Positions 8,692 to 18,459 of a DNA stretch of 64,000 bases are shown in pieces; positions within the stretch are counted from its first letter, which is position 1, and each line of letters opens with the position of its first letter. Below the pieces are notes generated by a model that had not been told where the DNA came from, ran no database searches, and saw nothing but the letters and a program-made list of their open reading frames with translations. Position numbers and translations under genes: made by a program. Origin of the DNA: Sulfuriferula sp. (GTDB taxonomy: Bacteria; Pseudomonadota; Gammaproteobacteria; Burkholderiales; Sulfuriferulaceae); assembly GCA_031291235.1 (NCBI GenBank), contig JARLJL010000022.1, positions 509,072 to 573,071 of the forward strand, in the 5' to 3' direction.

Positions 8692-10110
8692 GTGATAAAG
8701 AAAATACTTATAGCCAACAGGGGCGAGATTGCCGTACGTATTGTACGGGCTTGTTCCGAACTCGGCATAACCTCGGTCGCAATCTACACTGACGCGGATC
8801 GCCATGCGTTACACGTCAAAAAAGCCGATGAATCATACAATATCGGCTCGGATCCGGTACAAGGTTATTTAAATGCGCATAATATAGTCAATCTGGCCGT
8901 TGCCAGCGGTTGCGATGCGCTGCATCCCGGATACGGATTCCTTTCCGAAAACCCCACCCTCGCTGAAATTTGCGCACGGCGCGGCATCCAGTTTATCGGC
9001 CCGAATGCAGACGTCATCCGCATGATGGGCGATAAGATCGAAGCACGCAAAGCCATGATCAAGGCCGGCATCCCTGTTATTCCCGGTAGTGAACACAATC
9101 TGGAAAACGTGGAAGAAGCACGTCAGCTTGCCAACGGCATCGGCTACCCCGTCATGCTGAAAGCCACCAACGGCGGCGGCGGCCGCGGCATACGTCGCTG
9201 CGATTCCGAAGCCGAACTGCTGAAGAACTATGACCGAGTCGTCTCCGAAGCGGGCAAGGCCTTCGGCAAACCAGAAGTATTCCTGGAAAAATGCGTGGTT
9301 CACCCCAAGCATATCGAAGTTCAGGTCATTGCCGACAATTTCGGCAACACCATCCATTTATTCGAACGCGATTGTTCCATACAACGCCGCAACCAGAAAC
9401 TCATCGAAATCGCACCTTCGCCGCAGCTTACCGAAGCACAGCGCCTGTATATAGGCAAACTTGCCGTACAGGCATCGAAGGCCGTAGGTTACGTAAATGC
9501 CGGCACTGTCGAGTTTCTGCTGGATGCAGACAATCAGTTCTACTTCATGGAAATGAATACCCGCCTGCAGGTCGAACACACCATCACCGAAACCATTACC
9601 GGGGTCGATATCGTACAGGAACAAATCCGCATTGCCAGCGGTCTGCCCTTGCAATACAAGCAGGAAGACATACAGCACCGCGGCTATGCCATGGAGTTTC
9701 GCATCAACGCCGAAGACCCGAAAAACAATTTCCTGCCCAGCTTCGGGCGCATTACCCGTTATTACGCGCCAGGCGGTCCCGGCGTGCGTACCGACGCTGC
9801 CATGTACAGCGGCTACGTCATCCCGCCCTACTACGATTCCATGTGCGCCAAGCTGACGGTATGGAACCTGTCCTGGGAAAGCGTCATAGAACGTGGTCGT
9901 CGCGCCCTGAACGATATGACCGTGTTCGGCGTAAAGACCACCATTCCGTATTATCTTGAAATTCTGGGTAATGCCGAGTTTCGCAGTGGCCGCTTTAACA
10001 CTTCATTCGTCGAATCCCATCCGGAACTGATAAACTATGACGTAGGCCAGCCCCCGGAAATGTTAGCCGCTGCGATCGCTGCTGCCATCGCATCCCATAA
10101 CGGATTGTAA
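8692..10110 (+). CDS. pycA: Pyruvate carboxylase subunit A (biotin carboxylase)
   Basis: ATP-grasp biotin carboxylase that carboxylates the biotin carried on PycB. The 472-residue protein starts with GTG (8692) after an AGAAGG site and reads MIKKILIANRGEIAVRI. Motifs include GYGFLSENPTLAE, the glycine-rich ATP loop NGGGGRGIRRC, KCVVHPKHIEVQV, ERDCSIQRRNQKLIE, EMNTRLQVEHTITE and RINAEDP. By sequence alone it could be AccC of acetyl-CoA carboxylase. Its partner 28 nt downstream is a carboxyltransferase-BCCP protein and no accB is adjacent, so a two-subunit pyruvate carboxylase is the better reading. It would make oxaloacetate from pyruvate and bicarbonate in the cytosol. Confidence 0.85.
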   Translation: MIKKILIANRGEIAVRIVRACSELGITSVAIYTDADRHALHVKKADESYNIGSDPVQGYLNAHNIVNLAVASGCDALHPGYGFLSENPTLAEICARRGIQFIGPNADVIRMMGDKIEARKAMIKAGIPVIPGSEHNLENVEEARQLANGIGYPVMLKATNGGGGRGIRRCDSEAELLKNYDRVVSEAGKAFGKPEVFLEKCVVHPKHIEVQVIADNFGNTIHLFERDCSIQRRNQKLIEIAPSPQLTEAQRLYIGKLAVQASKAVGYVNAGTVEFLLDADNQFYFMEMNTRLQVEHTITETITGVDIVQEQIRIASGLPLQYKQEDIQHRGYAMEFRINAEDPKNNFLPSFGRITRYYAPGGPGVRTDAAMYSGYVIPPYYDSMCAKLTVWNLSWESVIERGRRALNDMTVFGVKTTIPYYLEILGNAEFRSGRFNTSFVESHPELINYDVGQPPEMLAAAIAAAIASHNGL

Positions 10111-10138
10111 TTCGCTTAAACTTTAGACTGTCTCAATT

Positions 10139-11986
10139 ATGCCCAACGTATTCATTACCGATCTAGTCCTGCGCGACGGCCACCAATCACTGATTGCAAC
10201 CCGCATGCGTACCGAACACATGCTCCCTATCTGCGCCAAACTCGATAACATCGGGTTCTGGTCGCTGGAAGCCTGGGGCGGCGCCACTTTCGACGCTTGC
10301 GTACGCTTCCTCAAGGAAGACCCTTGGGAACGTCTCGCCAAATTACGCAAAGCCCTGCCCAATACGCCCATACAAATGCTGTTGCGCGGCCAGAATCTGC
10401 TCGGCTACCGTCATTATGCCGACGATGTGGTACGCGCCTTCGTGCAAAAATCCGCCGACAACGGCGTTGACGTATTCCGCATCTTCGATGCGATGAACGA
10501 CCTGCGTAATATGCGTGTCTCTATCGAGGCCGTCAAAAAAGCAGGCAAACATGCACAAGGGGCTATTTCCTACACCACCAGTCCGGTTCACGACATCCCG
10601 CACTTTGTCGAACTGGCCAAAGGATTCGCCGATCTCGGTTGCGATACTATCGCCATCAAGGACATGGCCGGATTGCTGACGCCGACTGTGGCATACGATC
10701 TGGTCAAAGCCATCCGCGAAGCGACCGGATTGCCTGTACATAACCACAGTCATGCCACTTCCGGACTCGCCAGCATGGTGCATCTCAAGGCAGTCGAAGC
10801 GGGCGCAACCATTATCGATACCTGCATCTCCGCCTTCTCCGAAGGCGCCAGCCATCCGACCACCGAAAGCATCGTAGCCGCGCTTGCGGGAACGCAGTAC
10901 GACACTGGCATCAAGCTTGCCGACCTCGAAGAAATTGCCGAGTACTTCCGCGAAATCCGCAAGCTTTACTGGCAATACGAAAGCAGCTTCACCGGCGTCG
11001 ATCCGCGCGTGCTGATCAGTCAGGTGCCCGGCGGCATGATTTCCAACCTATCCAACCAGCTCAAGGAACAAGGCTCACTGGATCGCATGGATGAAGTGCT
11101 GGCAGAAATTCCGCGCGTGCGCGAAGACCTCGGCTACCCTCCGCTGGTGACGCCAACATCGCAGATCGTCGGCAGTCAGGCTGTGATCAACGTATTGACC
11201 GGCGGACGCTACAAAACCATCACCAATGAAGTCAAACTGTATATGCAAGGCCGTTACGGTCAGGCACCGGGCACCATCAATCAGGCGGTTCGCGATCTCG
11301 CCATTGGTACTCAGGAGGTCATCTCCTGCCGCCCCGCTGATTTGATTCCGGACGAACTGGATAAATTGCGCAACGAAATCGAGGATATCGCCAAAACCGA
11401 AGAAGATGTGCTGACCTATGCCATGTTCCCCGATTTAGGCCGTACTTTCCTGCAGGAACGCAATGCAGGTAAACTCACGCCGGAAGTGCTGCTGCCAATC
11501 GAAGCAAAAAACACCAACTCGTCCACCCGTTTCGCTGCCGACGAATTCCGCATCACCCTGCATGGCGAAACTTATCACATTCGCCTGACGGGTACGGGCC
11601 ACGGTTCACAAACCGAGCGTCCATACTACGTGTCGGTTGATGGCGTCACTGAAGAAGTCTTCGTCGAAGCACTCAACGAAATTGAAGTCAGCGCCGACGG
11701 CAGCTCGACCGGCAAAGCTAAATCTACCAGCAAAGTCAGCACCAGTGGCCGTCCGCGCCCCAGCCATGCCGGGCATGTCACCACCGCCATGCCGGGCAAT
11801 ATCGTTGATGTGCTGGTTGTGACGGGGCAAAAAGTGAATGCAGGCGACCCGGTACTGGTCATTGAAGCCATGAAAATGGAAAATGAAATTCAGGCATCGA
11901 TTTCAGGCACCATCATTAACCTGTTCGTCGTCAAAGGCGATGCGGTAACGCCCGACCAAGCCCTGCTCGAGATTCAACCCGAGTAA
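10139..11986 (+). CDS. pycB: Pyruvate carboxylase subunit B (carboxyltransferase plus biotin carrier)
   Basis: A 615-residue protein with an HMGL-like TIM-barrel carboxyltransferase domain (LRDGHQSLIATRM, FRIFDAMNDLRNM, KDMAGLLTP, metal-binding HNHSHATSGLA), a PYC/OADA middle domain, a Ser/Lys-rich linker (about 518-540) and a C-terminal biotinyl domain with the acceptor lysine in VIEAMKMENE. The protein is often labelled oxaloacetate decarboxylase alpha subunit. No membrane beta or gamma subunits are present, and the gene follows a biotin carboxylase, so carboxylation of pyruvate is the likely direction. Confidence 0.87.
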   Translation: MPNVFITDLVLRDGHQSLIATRMRTEHMLPICAKLDNIGFWSLEAWGGATFDACVRFLKEDPWERLAKLRKALPNTPIQMLLRGQNLLGYRHYADDVVRAFVQKSADNGVDVFRIFDAMNDLRNMRVSIEAVKKAGKHAQGAISYTTSPVHDIPHFVELAKGFADLGCDTIAIKDMAGLLTPTVAYDLVKAIREATGLPVHNHSHATSGLASMVHLKAVEAGATIIDTCISAFSEGASHPTTESIVAALAGTQYDTGIKLADLEEIAEYFREIRKLYWQYESSFTGVDPRVLISQVPGGMISNLSNQLKEQGSLDRMDEVLAEIPRVREDLGYPPLVTPTSQIVGSQAVINVLTGGRYKTITNEVKLYMQGRYGQAPGTINQAVRDLAIGTQEVISCRPADLIPDELDKLRNEIEDIAKTEEDVLTYAMFPDLGRTFLQERNAGKLTPEVLLPIEAKNTNSSTRFAADEFRITLHGETYHIRLTGTGHGSQTERPYYVSVDGVTEEVFVEALNEIEVSADGSSTGKAKSTSKVSTSGRPRPSHAGHVTTAMPGNIVDVLVVTGQKVNAGDPVLVIEAMKMENEIQASISGTIINLFVVKGDAVTPDQALLEIQPE

Positions 11987-11994
11987 TATCAAAG

Positions 11995-12588
11995 ATGACG
12001 GCAACTTCAAGGACACTCGTACTCGCCTCTACCTCACCCTATCGACGGGAATTGCTGGCAAAATTACAAGTGGACTTTGAAGTTGCCTCTCCCGAAGTTG
12101 ACGAAACCCCCCTGCCTGACGAAACGCCCGATGCCGCCGCATTACGCTTGTCTGCACTCAAAGCCACAGCGGTAGCAGATCGCTTTCCCAATGCACTGAT
12201 CATCGGCTCCGATCAGGTTGCCACGCTCAATGGCATGCACATAGGCAAACCAGGCACCCACGACAAGGCTGTCGCCCAGCTCCGCCTGATGCGCGGTCAG
12301 CAAATTGTATTCCACACGGCATTAAGTTTATACAACACCGCAACCGGCAATCTGCAGTCAGCCATAGTCCCGACGACGGTACAGATTCGTCCGCTGACGG
12401 ACACACAAATTGAACATTATCTGCGCAAGGATCAGCCCTACAACTGCGCCGGCAGTGCGCGTTCCGAAGCCTTGGGTATCGCGATTATGGAAAAAATGGA
12501 AGGTACCGACCCCAATGCGCTGATCGGCCTGCCGTTAATCGCCTTGACCCAAATGCTGATGCAAGAAGATTGGGATGTGTTGCTGTAA
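11995..12588 (+). CDS. yceF: Maf-family nucleotide pyrophosphatase, YceF (m7GTP) type
   Basis: This 197-residue Maf-fold house-cleaning enzyme hydrolyses modified nucleoside triphosphates. It starts with the YceF-type signature LASTSPYRRELLAKL and then SPEVDETPLPDE; both fit the 7-methyl-GTP pyrophosphatase subgroup rather than the dTTP/UTP subgroup. The catalytic acidic segment IIGSDQVATLNG follows. It lies 8 nt after pycB and is likely cotranscribed. In E. coli yceF also sits beside yceD-rpmF; here the pyc genes separate them. Confidence 0.9.
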   Translation: MTATSRTLVLASTSPYRRELLAKLQVDFEVASPEVDETPLPDETPDAAALRLSALKATAVADRFPNALIIGSDQVATLNGMHIGKPGTHDKAVAQLRLMRGQQIVFHTALSLYNTATGNLQSAIVPTTVQIRPLTDTQIEHYLRKDQPYNCAGSARSEALGIAIMEKMEGTDPNALIGLPLIALTQMLMQEDWDVLL

Positions 12589-12633
12589 TCGCATAACACA
12601 GAACGAACAAGACGCCATTCCCCAGACAAAACC

Positions 12634-12660
12634 ACCAGACCCGCAACTAACGCGTCTGGT
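12634..12660. terminator. Hairpin between convergent yceF and uup
   Basis: ACCAGAC (12634-12640) pairs with GTCTGGT (12654-12660) around a 13-nt loop. It is followed on the plus strand by AGTTTGTATT and on the minus strand by GGTTTTGTC. Tails are weak, so it is a plausible bidirectional terminator for the two converging transcripts rather than a textbook one. Confidence 0.45.
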
Positions 12661-12668
12661 AGTTTGTA

Positions 12669-14585
12669 TTAGCCGTTCGCATTGGCTTCCAGGGTTTCCC
12701 AACGTGCAAGCAGTTCGTCCAGTTGTGCGTTCAATCCAGTCAGTTTTGTCTGCAAATCTGCAGCTTCGTTTTTCTTGTTCGCGTACAAATTCGGATCGGC
12801 CAGACATGCTGTAATCCGCTCTTGCTCCAGTTCAACGGCTTCGATCCGAGCGGGTAGCGCGTTCAGTTCCTGCTGATCTTTCCAGCTCAATTTGGTATTG
12901 CTGGGCGCAGATGGTGTTGGCTCCAGCTTGGCTGGCGCCGATTTTTTCGACACGCCAGCTGCATTAGCCCTAGTTACATTAACCCTGGGGCGTTGCATCA
13001 GCCAATCTTCATAACCACCGGCGTATTCACGCAGCACTCCGTCGCCTTCAAAAGCGATCACCTGCGTCACCACGTTATCCAGGAAAGTACGGTCATGCGA
13101 TACCAGCAACACGGTACCGGGGTAGTCCTGCAACAACTCCTCCAGCAATTCCAGCGTGTCGATATCGAGATCGTTGGTGGGCTCGTCCAGTACCAAAATA
13201 TTGGCCGGGCGCGTAAACAATCGTGCCAGCAGCAGGCGATTGCGTTCGCCGCCGGAAAGCGACTTCACCGGGGAACGCGAGCGTTCCGGCGCAAATAGGA
13301 AATCCTCCAGATAACTGATGACATGCTTGCGCTCGCCACCGATCTCCACATAATCGCCGCCCTGACTGATGGTGTAGGCGACAGTCTGCTCCTCGTCCAG
13401 CTGCGTACGGAACTGATCGAAATAGGCAACGGAAAGCTTGGTACCCAGTTTTACCTGTCCGCTGTCCGGTTCGATTTCACCCAGAATCAGCTTGATCAGC
13501 GTCGTTTTACCGATACCGTTAGGGCCAACCAGTCCAACTTTGTCGCCACGCTGAATAATTCCGGAGAAGTCCTTGATCAACACCCGCCCGCCGTAGGATT
13601 TGCTGACATGCTCCAGTTCAGCCACGCGCTTGCCCGATTTCTCGCCGCTATCGACATTCAGATTGACCTGACCCAGATGATTGCGCCGCTCACTACGGGT
13701 AACGCGCAATTGCTCCAGACGACGCACCCGGCCTTCATTACGCGTGCGCCGGGCCTGCACACCCTTGCGTATCCACACTTCTTCCTGTGCCAGAAATTTA
13801 TCGAACTTGGCCTGCTCCACGGCTTCAATCGCCAACTGTTCGGCTTTGAGACGCTGGTAATCAGAAAAATTACCCTCGAAACTACGCAACTTGCCGCGAT
13901 CCAGCTCCATGATTTGTTGCGAGATATTATCCAGAAAGCGCCGGTCATGGGTAATAACCACCACGCTGCCCGCATAATTGCGAATCAGCTCTTCCAGCCA
14001 TTCGATCGAAGTCAGATCCAGATGGTTGGTCGGCTCATCCAGCAACAGCAAATCCGGCTCCTCGACCAACGCCCGCGCCAGCGCCACTCGTTTCTTCAAA
14101 CCGCCCGACAAGGTTCCGATCAACACGTCTTCGGGCAAATTCAGCTTGGTCAATGCAGTTTCCACCCGTGCCTGCAGGTTCCAGCCGTCATGCGCCTCCA
14201 ATGCCGTTTGCAGGGTTTGCATCTGTGCCATCAGCGCATCGAAATCCGCATCCGGCTCGCCCATTTTATGGGTCACTTCATGGTAATCCAGCAACAACTG
14301 GCTGACTTCGCCCAAACCTTGCGCCACGGCTTCATAAACAGTGTGTTCAGGATCCAGTATCGGCTCCTGCGGCACATAACCCAACTTGATGCCCGGCTGA
14401 CGCCACACCACGCCATCATCGGGCGGGATCTCACCTGCCAGCACTTTCAACAGGCTGGATTTGCCTGCGCCGTTGCGGCCTATCAATCCTATATGCACAC
14501 CGGGTTCTATTACCCAGCTTGCCTTGTCCAGCAATGCAAAATGACCAAATGCCAACGAGGCATTTTCTATTGTTAATAACGGCAT
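12669..14585 (-). CDS. uup: ABC-F ATPase Uup
   Basis: A 638-residue protein with two ABC ATPase domains and no membrane segment. Walker A motifs are GRNGAGKSSLL (about 36-46) and GPNGIGKTTLI, and signatures are LSGGLKKRVALARAL and LSGGERNRLLLARLF. The interdomain linker is highly charged (VWIRKGVQARRTRNEGRVRR), and a C-terminal coiled coil of about 80 residues (ELNALPARIEAVELEQERI onward) marks the Uup subgroup. ABC-F proteins act on ribosomes; Uup also binds DNA and affects precise excision of transposons. It lies 16 nt downstream of rnhA in the same operon. Confidence 0.93.
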   Translation of the reverse strand: MPLLTIENASLAFGHFALLDKASWVIEPGVHIGLIGRNGAGKSSLLKVLAGEIPPDDGVVWRQPGIKLGYVPQEPILDPEHTVYEAVAQGLGEVSQLLLDYHEVTHKMGEPDADFDALMAQMQTLQTALEAHDGWNLQARVETALTKLNLPEDVLIGTLSGGLKKRVALARALVEEPDLLLLDEPTNHLDLTSIEWLEELIRNYAGSVVVITHDRRFLDNISQQIMELDRGKLRSFEGNFSDYQRLKAEQLAIEAVEQAKFDKFLAQEEVWIRKGVQARRTRNEGRVRRLEQLRVTRSERRNHLGQVNLNVDSGEKSGKRVAELEHVSKSYGGRVLIKDFSGIIQRGDKVGLVGPNGIGKTTLIKLILGEIEPDSGQVKLGTKLSVAYFDQFRTQLDEEQTVAYTISQGGDYVEIGGERKHVISYLEDFLFAPERSRSPVKSLSGGERNRLLLARLFTRPANILVLDEPTNDLDIDTLELLEELLQDYPGTVLLVSHDRTFLDNVVTQVIAFEGDGVLREYAGGYEDWLMQRPRVNVTRANAAGVSKKSAPAKLEPTPSAPSNTKLSWKDQQELNALPARIEAVELEQERITACLADPNLYANKKNEAADLQTKLTGLNAQLDELLARWETLEANANG

Positions 14586-14601
14586 AATGACAATCTAAAA
14601 A

Positions 14602-15060
14602 TTAAAAACCCGCGTTGCCGAGATATTCGGCCACACCCATATTTGCCAGCTCGTCGGCACGTTCGTTACCAGGATGACCGTTATGGCCTTTGACCCAGAA
14701 CCATTGCACGTCGTGCTCGCCGGCCAGAGCATCCAGACGCTGCCATAAATCGGCATTCTTGACCGGCGCATTGGTACTGGTGCGCCAGCCGCGCTTTTTC
14801 CAGTTCGGCAACCACTCGGTAATGCCTTTCAGCACATATTGCGAATCCGCATGCAACAATACTCGACTTCTGCCCTTCAGACTCTGCAAAGCTGAAATGA
14901 CCGCCATCAATTCCATACGATTATTGGTTGTAGCTGCTTCACCGCCGAAAATTTCCTTGCGATACATGCCGCTCACCAATAATGCGCCCCATCCGCCTGC
15001 ACCAGGATTACCCTTGCAGGCGCCATCGGTATAAATTTCAACTTCCGGTAAATCACTCAT
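14602..15060 (-). CDS. rnhA: Ribonuclease HI
   Basis: Degrades RNA in RNA-DNA hybrids. The 152-residue protein carries the four catalytic acidic residues: aspartate in [12 protein letters not shown], glutamate in [10 protein letters not shown], aspartate in [13 protein letters not shown] and aspartate in GNERADELA, plus the flexible-loop histidine in [11 protein letters not shown]. The start [13 protein letters not shown] at 15058-15060 is preferred; it overlaps the methyltransferase stop by 8 nt (ATGAGTGA). An ATG six codons earlier is also in frame. The mltD-gloB-yafS-rnhA neighbourhood matches E. coli, with uup in place of dnaQ. Confidence 0.96.
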   Translation of the reverse strand: MSDLPEVEIYTDGACKGNPGAGGWGALLVSGMYRKEIFGGEAATTNNRMELMAVISALQSLKGRSRVLLHADSQYVLKGITEWLPNWKKRGWRTSTNAPVKNADLWQRLDALAGEHDVQWFWVKGHNGHPGNERADELANMGVAEYLGNAGF

Positions 15061-15793
15061 CGCTATATCTGCTTCCATTCTGCAAATTGCCCGTTGCGGG
15101 ACGCAGCGCGCTCGCAAACTTGCTTTTGCCTTGCCAGCGCGGCGTAATCAATCGCATACCGTGCACGCGCTTCACCGCGTGAATAAAATAGACGCCGCCG
15201 CCCATCGCCCACCAACGGTCGCCAGCCGCCTCCATAAATTCGAAATACTGCATCAAACCGGCATTTGCCAGCGGTGGCGCATAACAGCACATTCGCCCGG
15301 CTACAATATCGCAACCCAACAACGACAGCCAGTCTTTCAATCGGCCCAAATTCACAAAATCGCCGCGCCATGGATAATCGTTGCCACTACGCCGGTACCA
15401 ACGGTGCATCCCCCACAAACTGCGAGGGTTGAATCCGCTGATCAGCAAATTACCCTCGGCAATAAGCACCCGTTCAGCCTCACGCAAAATTTGATGGGGA
15501 TAATTCGAGAACTCAAGCAAATGCGGCAGCACCAGCAAATCGACGGATTGACTGGCAAACGGCAACTGCGCCGGCTCGACCAAGACACTACCCGGACTGG
15601 CAATATCAACGTGAAAACGATGCGGAATCCGGCTATTGCGCAACATATCCCAATGCGACAAGCCGATTTGCAAGGCATTGAAGCCGAACAAATCGGCTAC
15701 AGTCTGATCGAAATACGCCTGTTCTCGCGTCTGCAGATATTGACCTAACGGGCTGGCCAACCATTCGGTAAAAGATGCGTAACGAGTTGTCAT
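15053..15793 (-). CDS. YafS-like SAM-dependent methyltransferase
   Basis: This 246-residue protein has the class I methyltransferase pattern but a poor motif I ([14 protein letters not shown] instead of a glycine-rich loop). Acidic end DIASPG, motif II-like [18 protein letters not shown] and post-motif [20 protein letters not shown] are visible. It corresponds in position and length to E. coli YafS, a predicted methyltransferase between gloB and rnhA with no established substrate. It diverges from gloB with 15 nt between start codons. Family assignment is firm, function unknown. Confidence 0.8.
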   Translation of the reverse strand: MTTRYASFTEWLASPLGQYLQTREQAYFDQTVADLFGFNALQIGLSHWDMLRNSRIPHRFHVDIASPGSVLVEPAQLPFASQSVDLLVLPHLLEFSNYPHQILREAERVLIAEGNLLISGFNPRSLWGMHRWYRRSGNDYPWRGDFVNLGRLKDWLSLLGCDIVAGRMCCYAPPLANAGLMQYFEFMEAAGDRWWAMGGGVYFIHAVKRVHGMRLITPRWQGKSKFASALRPATGNLQNGSRYSDE

Positions 15794-15808
15794 GTTATCA
15801 TATTAAGA

Positions 15809-16591
15809 ATGGATACCGATTTACACATTACCCCAATTGCCGCATTCAACGACAATTATATATGGGTTATTCATAATCGCCGTCATGCCGCCGTAATCGA
15901 TCCCGGCGATGCAGAAGCGGTGATGGCATTCTTGCGTACACACAGTTTAACGCTCTGCGCTATTCTAATCACTCACCATCATCATGACCATACAGGCGGC
16001 AATGCCGCATTGGCACAGGCCTTTAAAGTCCCGATTTACGGCCCTGCGCACGAACCTATCCCGCAACTGACGCACCCGCTTCAGGAAGGTAGCGCAATCC
16101 GGATCAACGAATTCGATTTGACGCTGGCGATCATGGATGTGCCGGGACATACCAACGGACACATAGCCTATTACGCAAAAACCATGCTGTTTTGCGGCGA
16201 CACGCTGTTCGGCTGCGGTTGCGGACGGCTGTTTGAAGGCACGCCTGCGCAAATGATGGATTCACTCGCCAAGCTGGGTCAGCTGCCGCCGGATACCCGC
16301 GTCTACTGCGCACACGAATATACGTTGGCAAATATTGCATTTGCACTGACCCTGGAACCTAACAATGCAGCACTGCAAGCGCGAGCAAGAACAGATCGCG
16401 CCCTTATCGCCGACGGCAAACCTACCCTGCCATCCACAATTGCAACAGAACTGGCAACCAACCCTTTTTTGCGCTGCCATCTACCCGTTTTGCACCGCGC
16501 TGCAGCACGCGCGGCCGGCCAACCCGTTGCCAACGACATAACCGTATTCAGCATCCTGCGCACACTCAAAAACGATTTCCGCCCGGCATAA
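15809..16591 (+). CDS. gloB: Hydroxyacylglutathione hydrolase (glyoxalase II)
   Basis: Hydrolyses S-lactoylglutathione to lactate and glutathione, completing methylglyoxal detoxification. The 260-residue metallo-beta-lactamase-fold protein shows the dinuclear metal site THHHHDHTGGN (about residues 52-62), VPGHTNGHIAYY, FCGDTLFGCGCGRLFEG and YCAHEYTLANIAFA, all typical of GloB. The substrate-binding C-terminal region follows. It starts ATG at 15809, sharing a very short divergent promoter region with the methyltransferase gene, and mltD follows 50 nt later. Confidence 0.95.
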   Translation: MDTDLHITPIAAFNDNYIWVIHNRRHAAVIDPGDAEAVMAFLRTHSLTLCAILITHHHHDHTGGNAALAQAFKVPIYGPAHEPIPQLTHPLQEGSAIRINEFDLTLAIMDVPGHTNGHIAYYAKTMLFCGDTLFGCGCGRLFEGTPAQMMDSLAKLGQLPPDTRVYCAHEYTLANIAFALTLEPNNAALQARARTDRALIADGKPTLPSTIATELATNPFLRCHLPVLHRAAARAAGQPVANDITVFSILRTLKNDFRPA

Positions 16592-16641
16592 TCATGCCGC
16601 CCAAACTTGCCCGACCAGTTTGATTCCGGTATCATGCAAGC

Positions 16642-18405
16642 ATGATCAAATTGCACAGTTTCATGATTTTATCCAATAAATTCAATCTACTTATACTTTG
16701 CATCGGCATGATGTCAGCGCATATAAGCTTTGCTGACACCACCGTCATCAATTTGGCCGCCGCTTCATCCGGCGACGCCTACATCAGCACTGCCCCATAT
16801 CCCAATGCTACCCCGACTGCCGCACCTACAGATTCAGCATCGCAAAGCGCCGGCAACAGCCAGGACGACACAGCCGACTTATGGGACAGGATCCGCATGG
16901 GCTTCGGCATGGACACCCTCGACACCCCACTGGTAGAAACGCATATCAACTGGTATGCCCAACGCCCGGACTACGTGCGTCGCATGGTCGAACGCAGCCG
17001 CCGTTATCTCTACCACATACTGGGCGAAGTCGAAAAACGCGGCATGCCTACTGAAATCGCGTTGCTGCCCATGGTAGAAAGCGCATTCAACCCCATGGCG
17101 TACTCTGCCAGCCATGCATCGGGCATCTGGCAGTTCATCCCCTCTACCGGCAAGGATTTCGGATTAAAGCAGAACGGCTGGTACGATGGCCGACGAGACA
17201 TCATTGCAGCTACGGATGCCGCTCTGGACTATCTGACCAAGCTGCACGACCAGTTTGGCACCTGGGAGCTTGCGCTCGCAGCATATAATTGTGGAGAAGG
17301 CTGCGTTGCCCGCGCCATTGCCAAGAATCAGGCGCAAGGACTGCCTACCGACTATTTGAGCCTCAATTTACCAACCGAAACCAGACACTATGTGCCGAAG
17401 CTGCTGGCCATCAAGCAGATTATTATCGATCCAACCAGCGTGGGATTGAATCTCGACAGCATTCCGAATCAAGCCTATTTCACCACTGTTACGCTGGATA
17501 AACCGATAGATGTCAGCCTGGCCGCCAAACTCGCCAACATGCCGGTCAACGAATTCGTCTCCCTCAATCCCGCCTACAACAAACCGGTAGTACGCTCCGA
17601 CACTCCGGCCCAATTATTGTTACCGGTAGATAAAGTCGATACTTTCTCCAACAACCTGCAGAATTACGACCGCCCGCTAGTTACCTGGCAAGTCTACGCA
17701 GCCAAAATCGGCGAACGCATCAGCACGATTGCCAAAAAATTCAACGTTACCGTCGCCTGGCTGAAAGAGCACAACCCTGTGCAGCTATCACGCAAAGGCA
17801 AACTTACCAGCGACCATGCACTGATGGTTCCGCTTAAAGGCAATACCGACAACACTGCAACTATCGCTAACAAAACCGACAACCATAACATAAGCAACAA
17901 AATCGCCCTGGCTGAAACCAGCACAGGCAAACGTCAGGAAAAAGATGCACCCACGCTGGACAACAGCAACGCATCCGCCAATGCTGGGCATGAATATCAA
18001 AAAGATCGGACACCCAGAGAAATTACGGTTAAAAAGGGGGACACCCTGTATAACCTGTCCACACACTACCACGTCAGTACTCACGACTTGGTATTGTGGA
18101 ACAAAATCAAGCACAATCAGCTAAAACCTGGCCAGCATCTGATTGTAAGCGCGCCTGATGACCATCATGCCGCATCGGGTAAAAATGCGCATAATGAAAA
18201 GTCGGACAAGAATAAAGACGTCAAGAAAGCAGACAAGAAACCACAGGAAAAACGGGAAAAAACCAGACATTACACCGTCAGAAAAGGCGATACCCTATCC
18301 AGCATCGCGCAAAAGAACGATATTGCAATCGACGATATCCAGCACTGGAATCATCTCAAACCGCACAGCACGCTTAAACCGGGCGCCAAACTAGTACTCA
18401 AATAG
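16642..18405 (+). CDS. mltD: Membrane-bound lytic murein transglycosylase D with LysM repeats
   Basis: A 587-residue envelope enzyme that cleaves peptidoglycan glycan strands. An N-terminal signal segment (FNLLILCIGMMSAHISFA) precedes an SLT domain at about 110-230 with the catalytic glutamate in LPMVESAFNPMAYS and the family marks SGIWQFIPSTGKDFGL and ELALAAYNCGEG. A degenerate LysM-like segment lies near 350-400 (TWQVYAAKIGERIST), and two clear LysM domains follow (ITVKKGDTLYNLS and YTVRKGDTLSSIA), joined by a Lys/Asp-rich linker. No lipobox cysteine is evident, unlike E. coli MltD. It follows gloB as in E. coli. Confidence 0.92.
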   Translation: MIKLHSFMILSNKFNLLILCIGMMSAHISFADTTVINLAAASSGDAYISTAPYPNATPTAAPTDSASQSAGNSQDDTADLWDRIRMGFGMDTLDTPLVETHINWYAQRPDYVRRMVERSRRYLYHILGEVEKRGMPTEIALLPMVESAFNPMAYSASHASGIWQFIPSTGKDFGLKQNGWYDGRRDIIAATDAALDYLTKLHDQFGTWELALAAYNCGEGCVARAIAKNQAQGLPTDYLSLNLPTETRHYVPKLLAIKQIIIDPTSVGLNLDSIPNQAYFTTVTLDKPIDVSLAAKLANMPVNEFVSLNPAYNKPVVRSDTPAQLLLPVDKVDTFSNNLQNYDRPLVTWQVYAAKIGERISTIAKKFNVTVAWLKEHNPVQLSRKGKLTSDHALMVPLKGNTDNTATIANKTDNHNISNKIALAETSTGKRQEKDAPTLDNSNASANAGHEYQKDRTPREITVKKGDTLYNLSTHYHVSTHDLVLWNKIKHNQLKPGQHLIVSAPDDHHAASGKNAHNEKSDKNKDVKKADKKPQEKREKTRHYTVRKGDTLSSIAQKNDIAIDDIQHWNHLKPHSTLKPGAKLVLK

Positions 18406-18459
18406 AACCCGACTGCTCACTGCCAATAGCAGCAAGCCGAACCCGACATCCACTTTCCA

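Noticed and set aside
8692..10110. accC of acetyl-CoA carboxylase
   Set aside because: No accB precedes it and the partner gene is a carboxyltransferase with a biotin domain; pyruvate carboxylase fits better, although sequence alone cannot exclude AccC.
13323..14576. 417-codon open frame on the plus strand opposite uup
   Set aside because: It mirrors the codon pattern of uup and encodes a His/Gln/Leu-rich sequence without recognisable domain.
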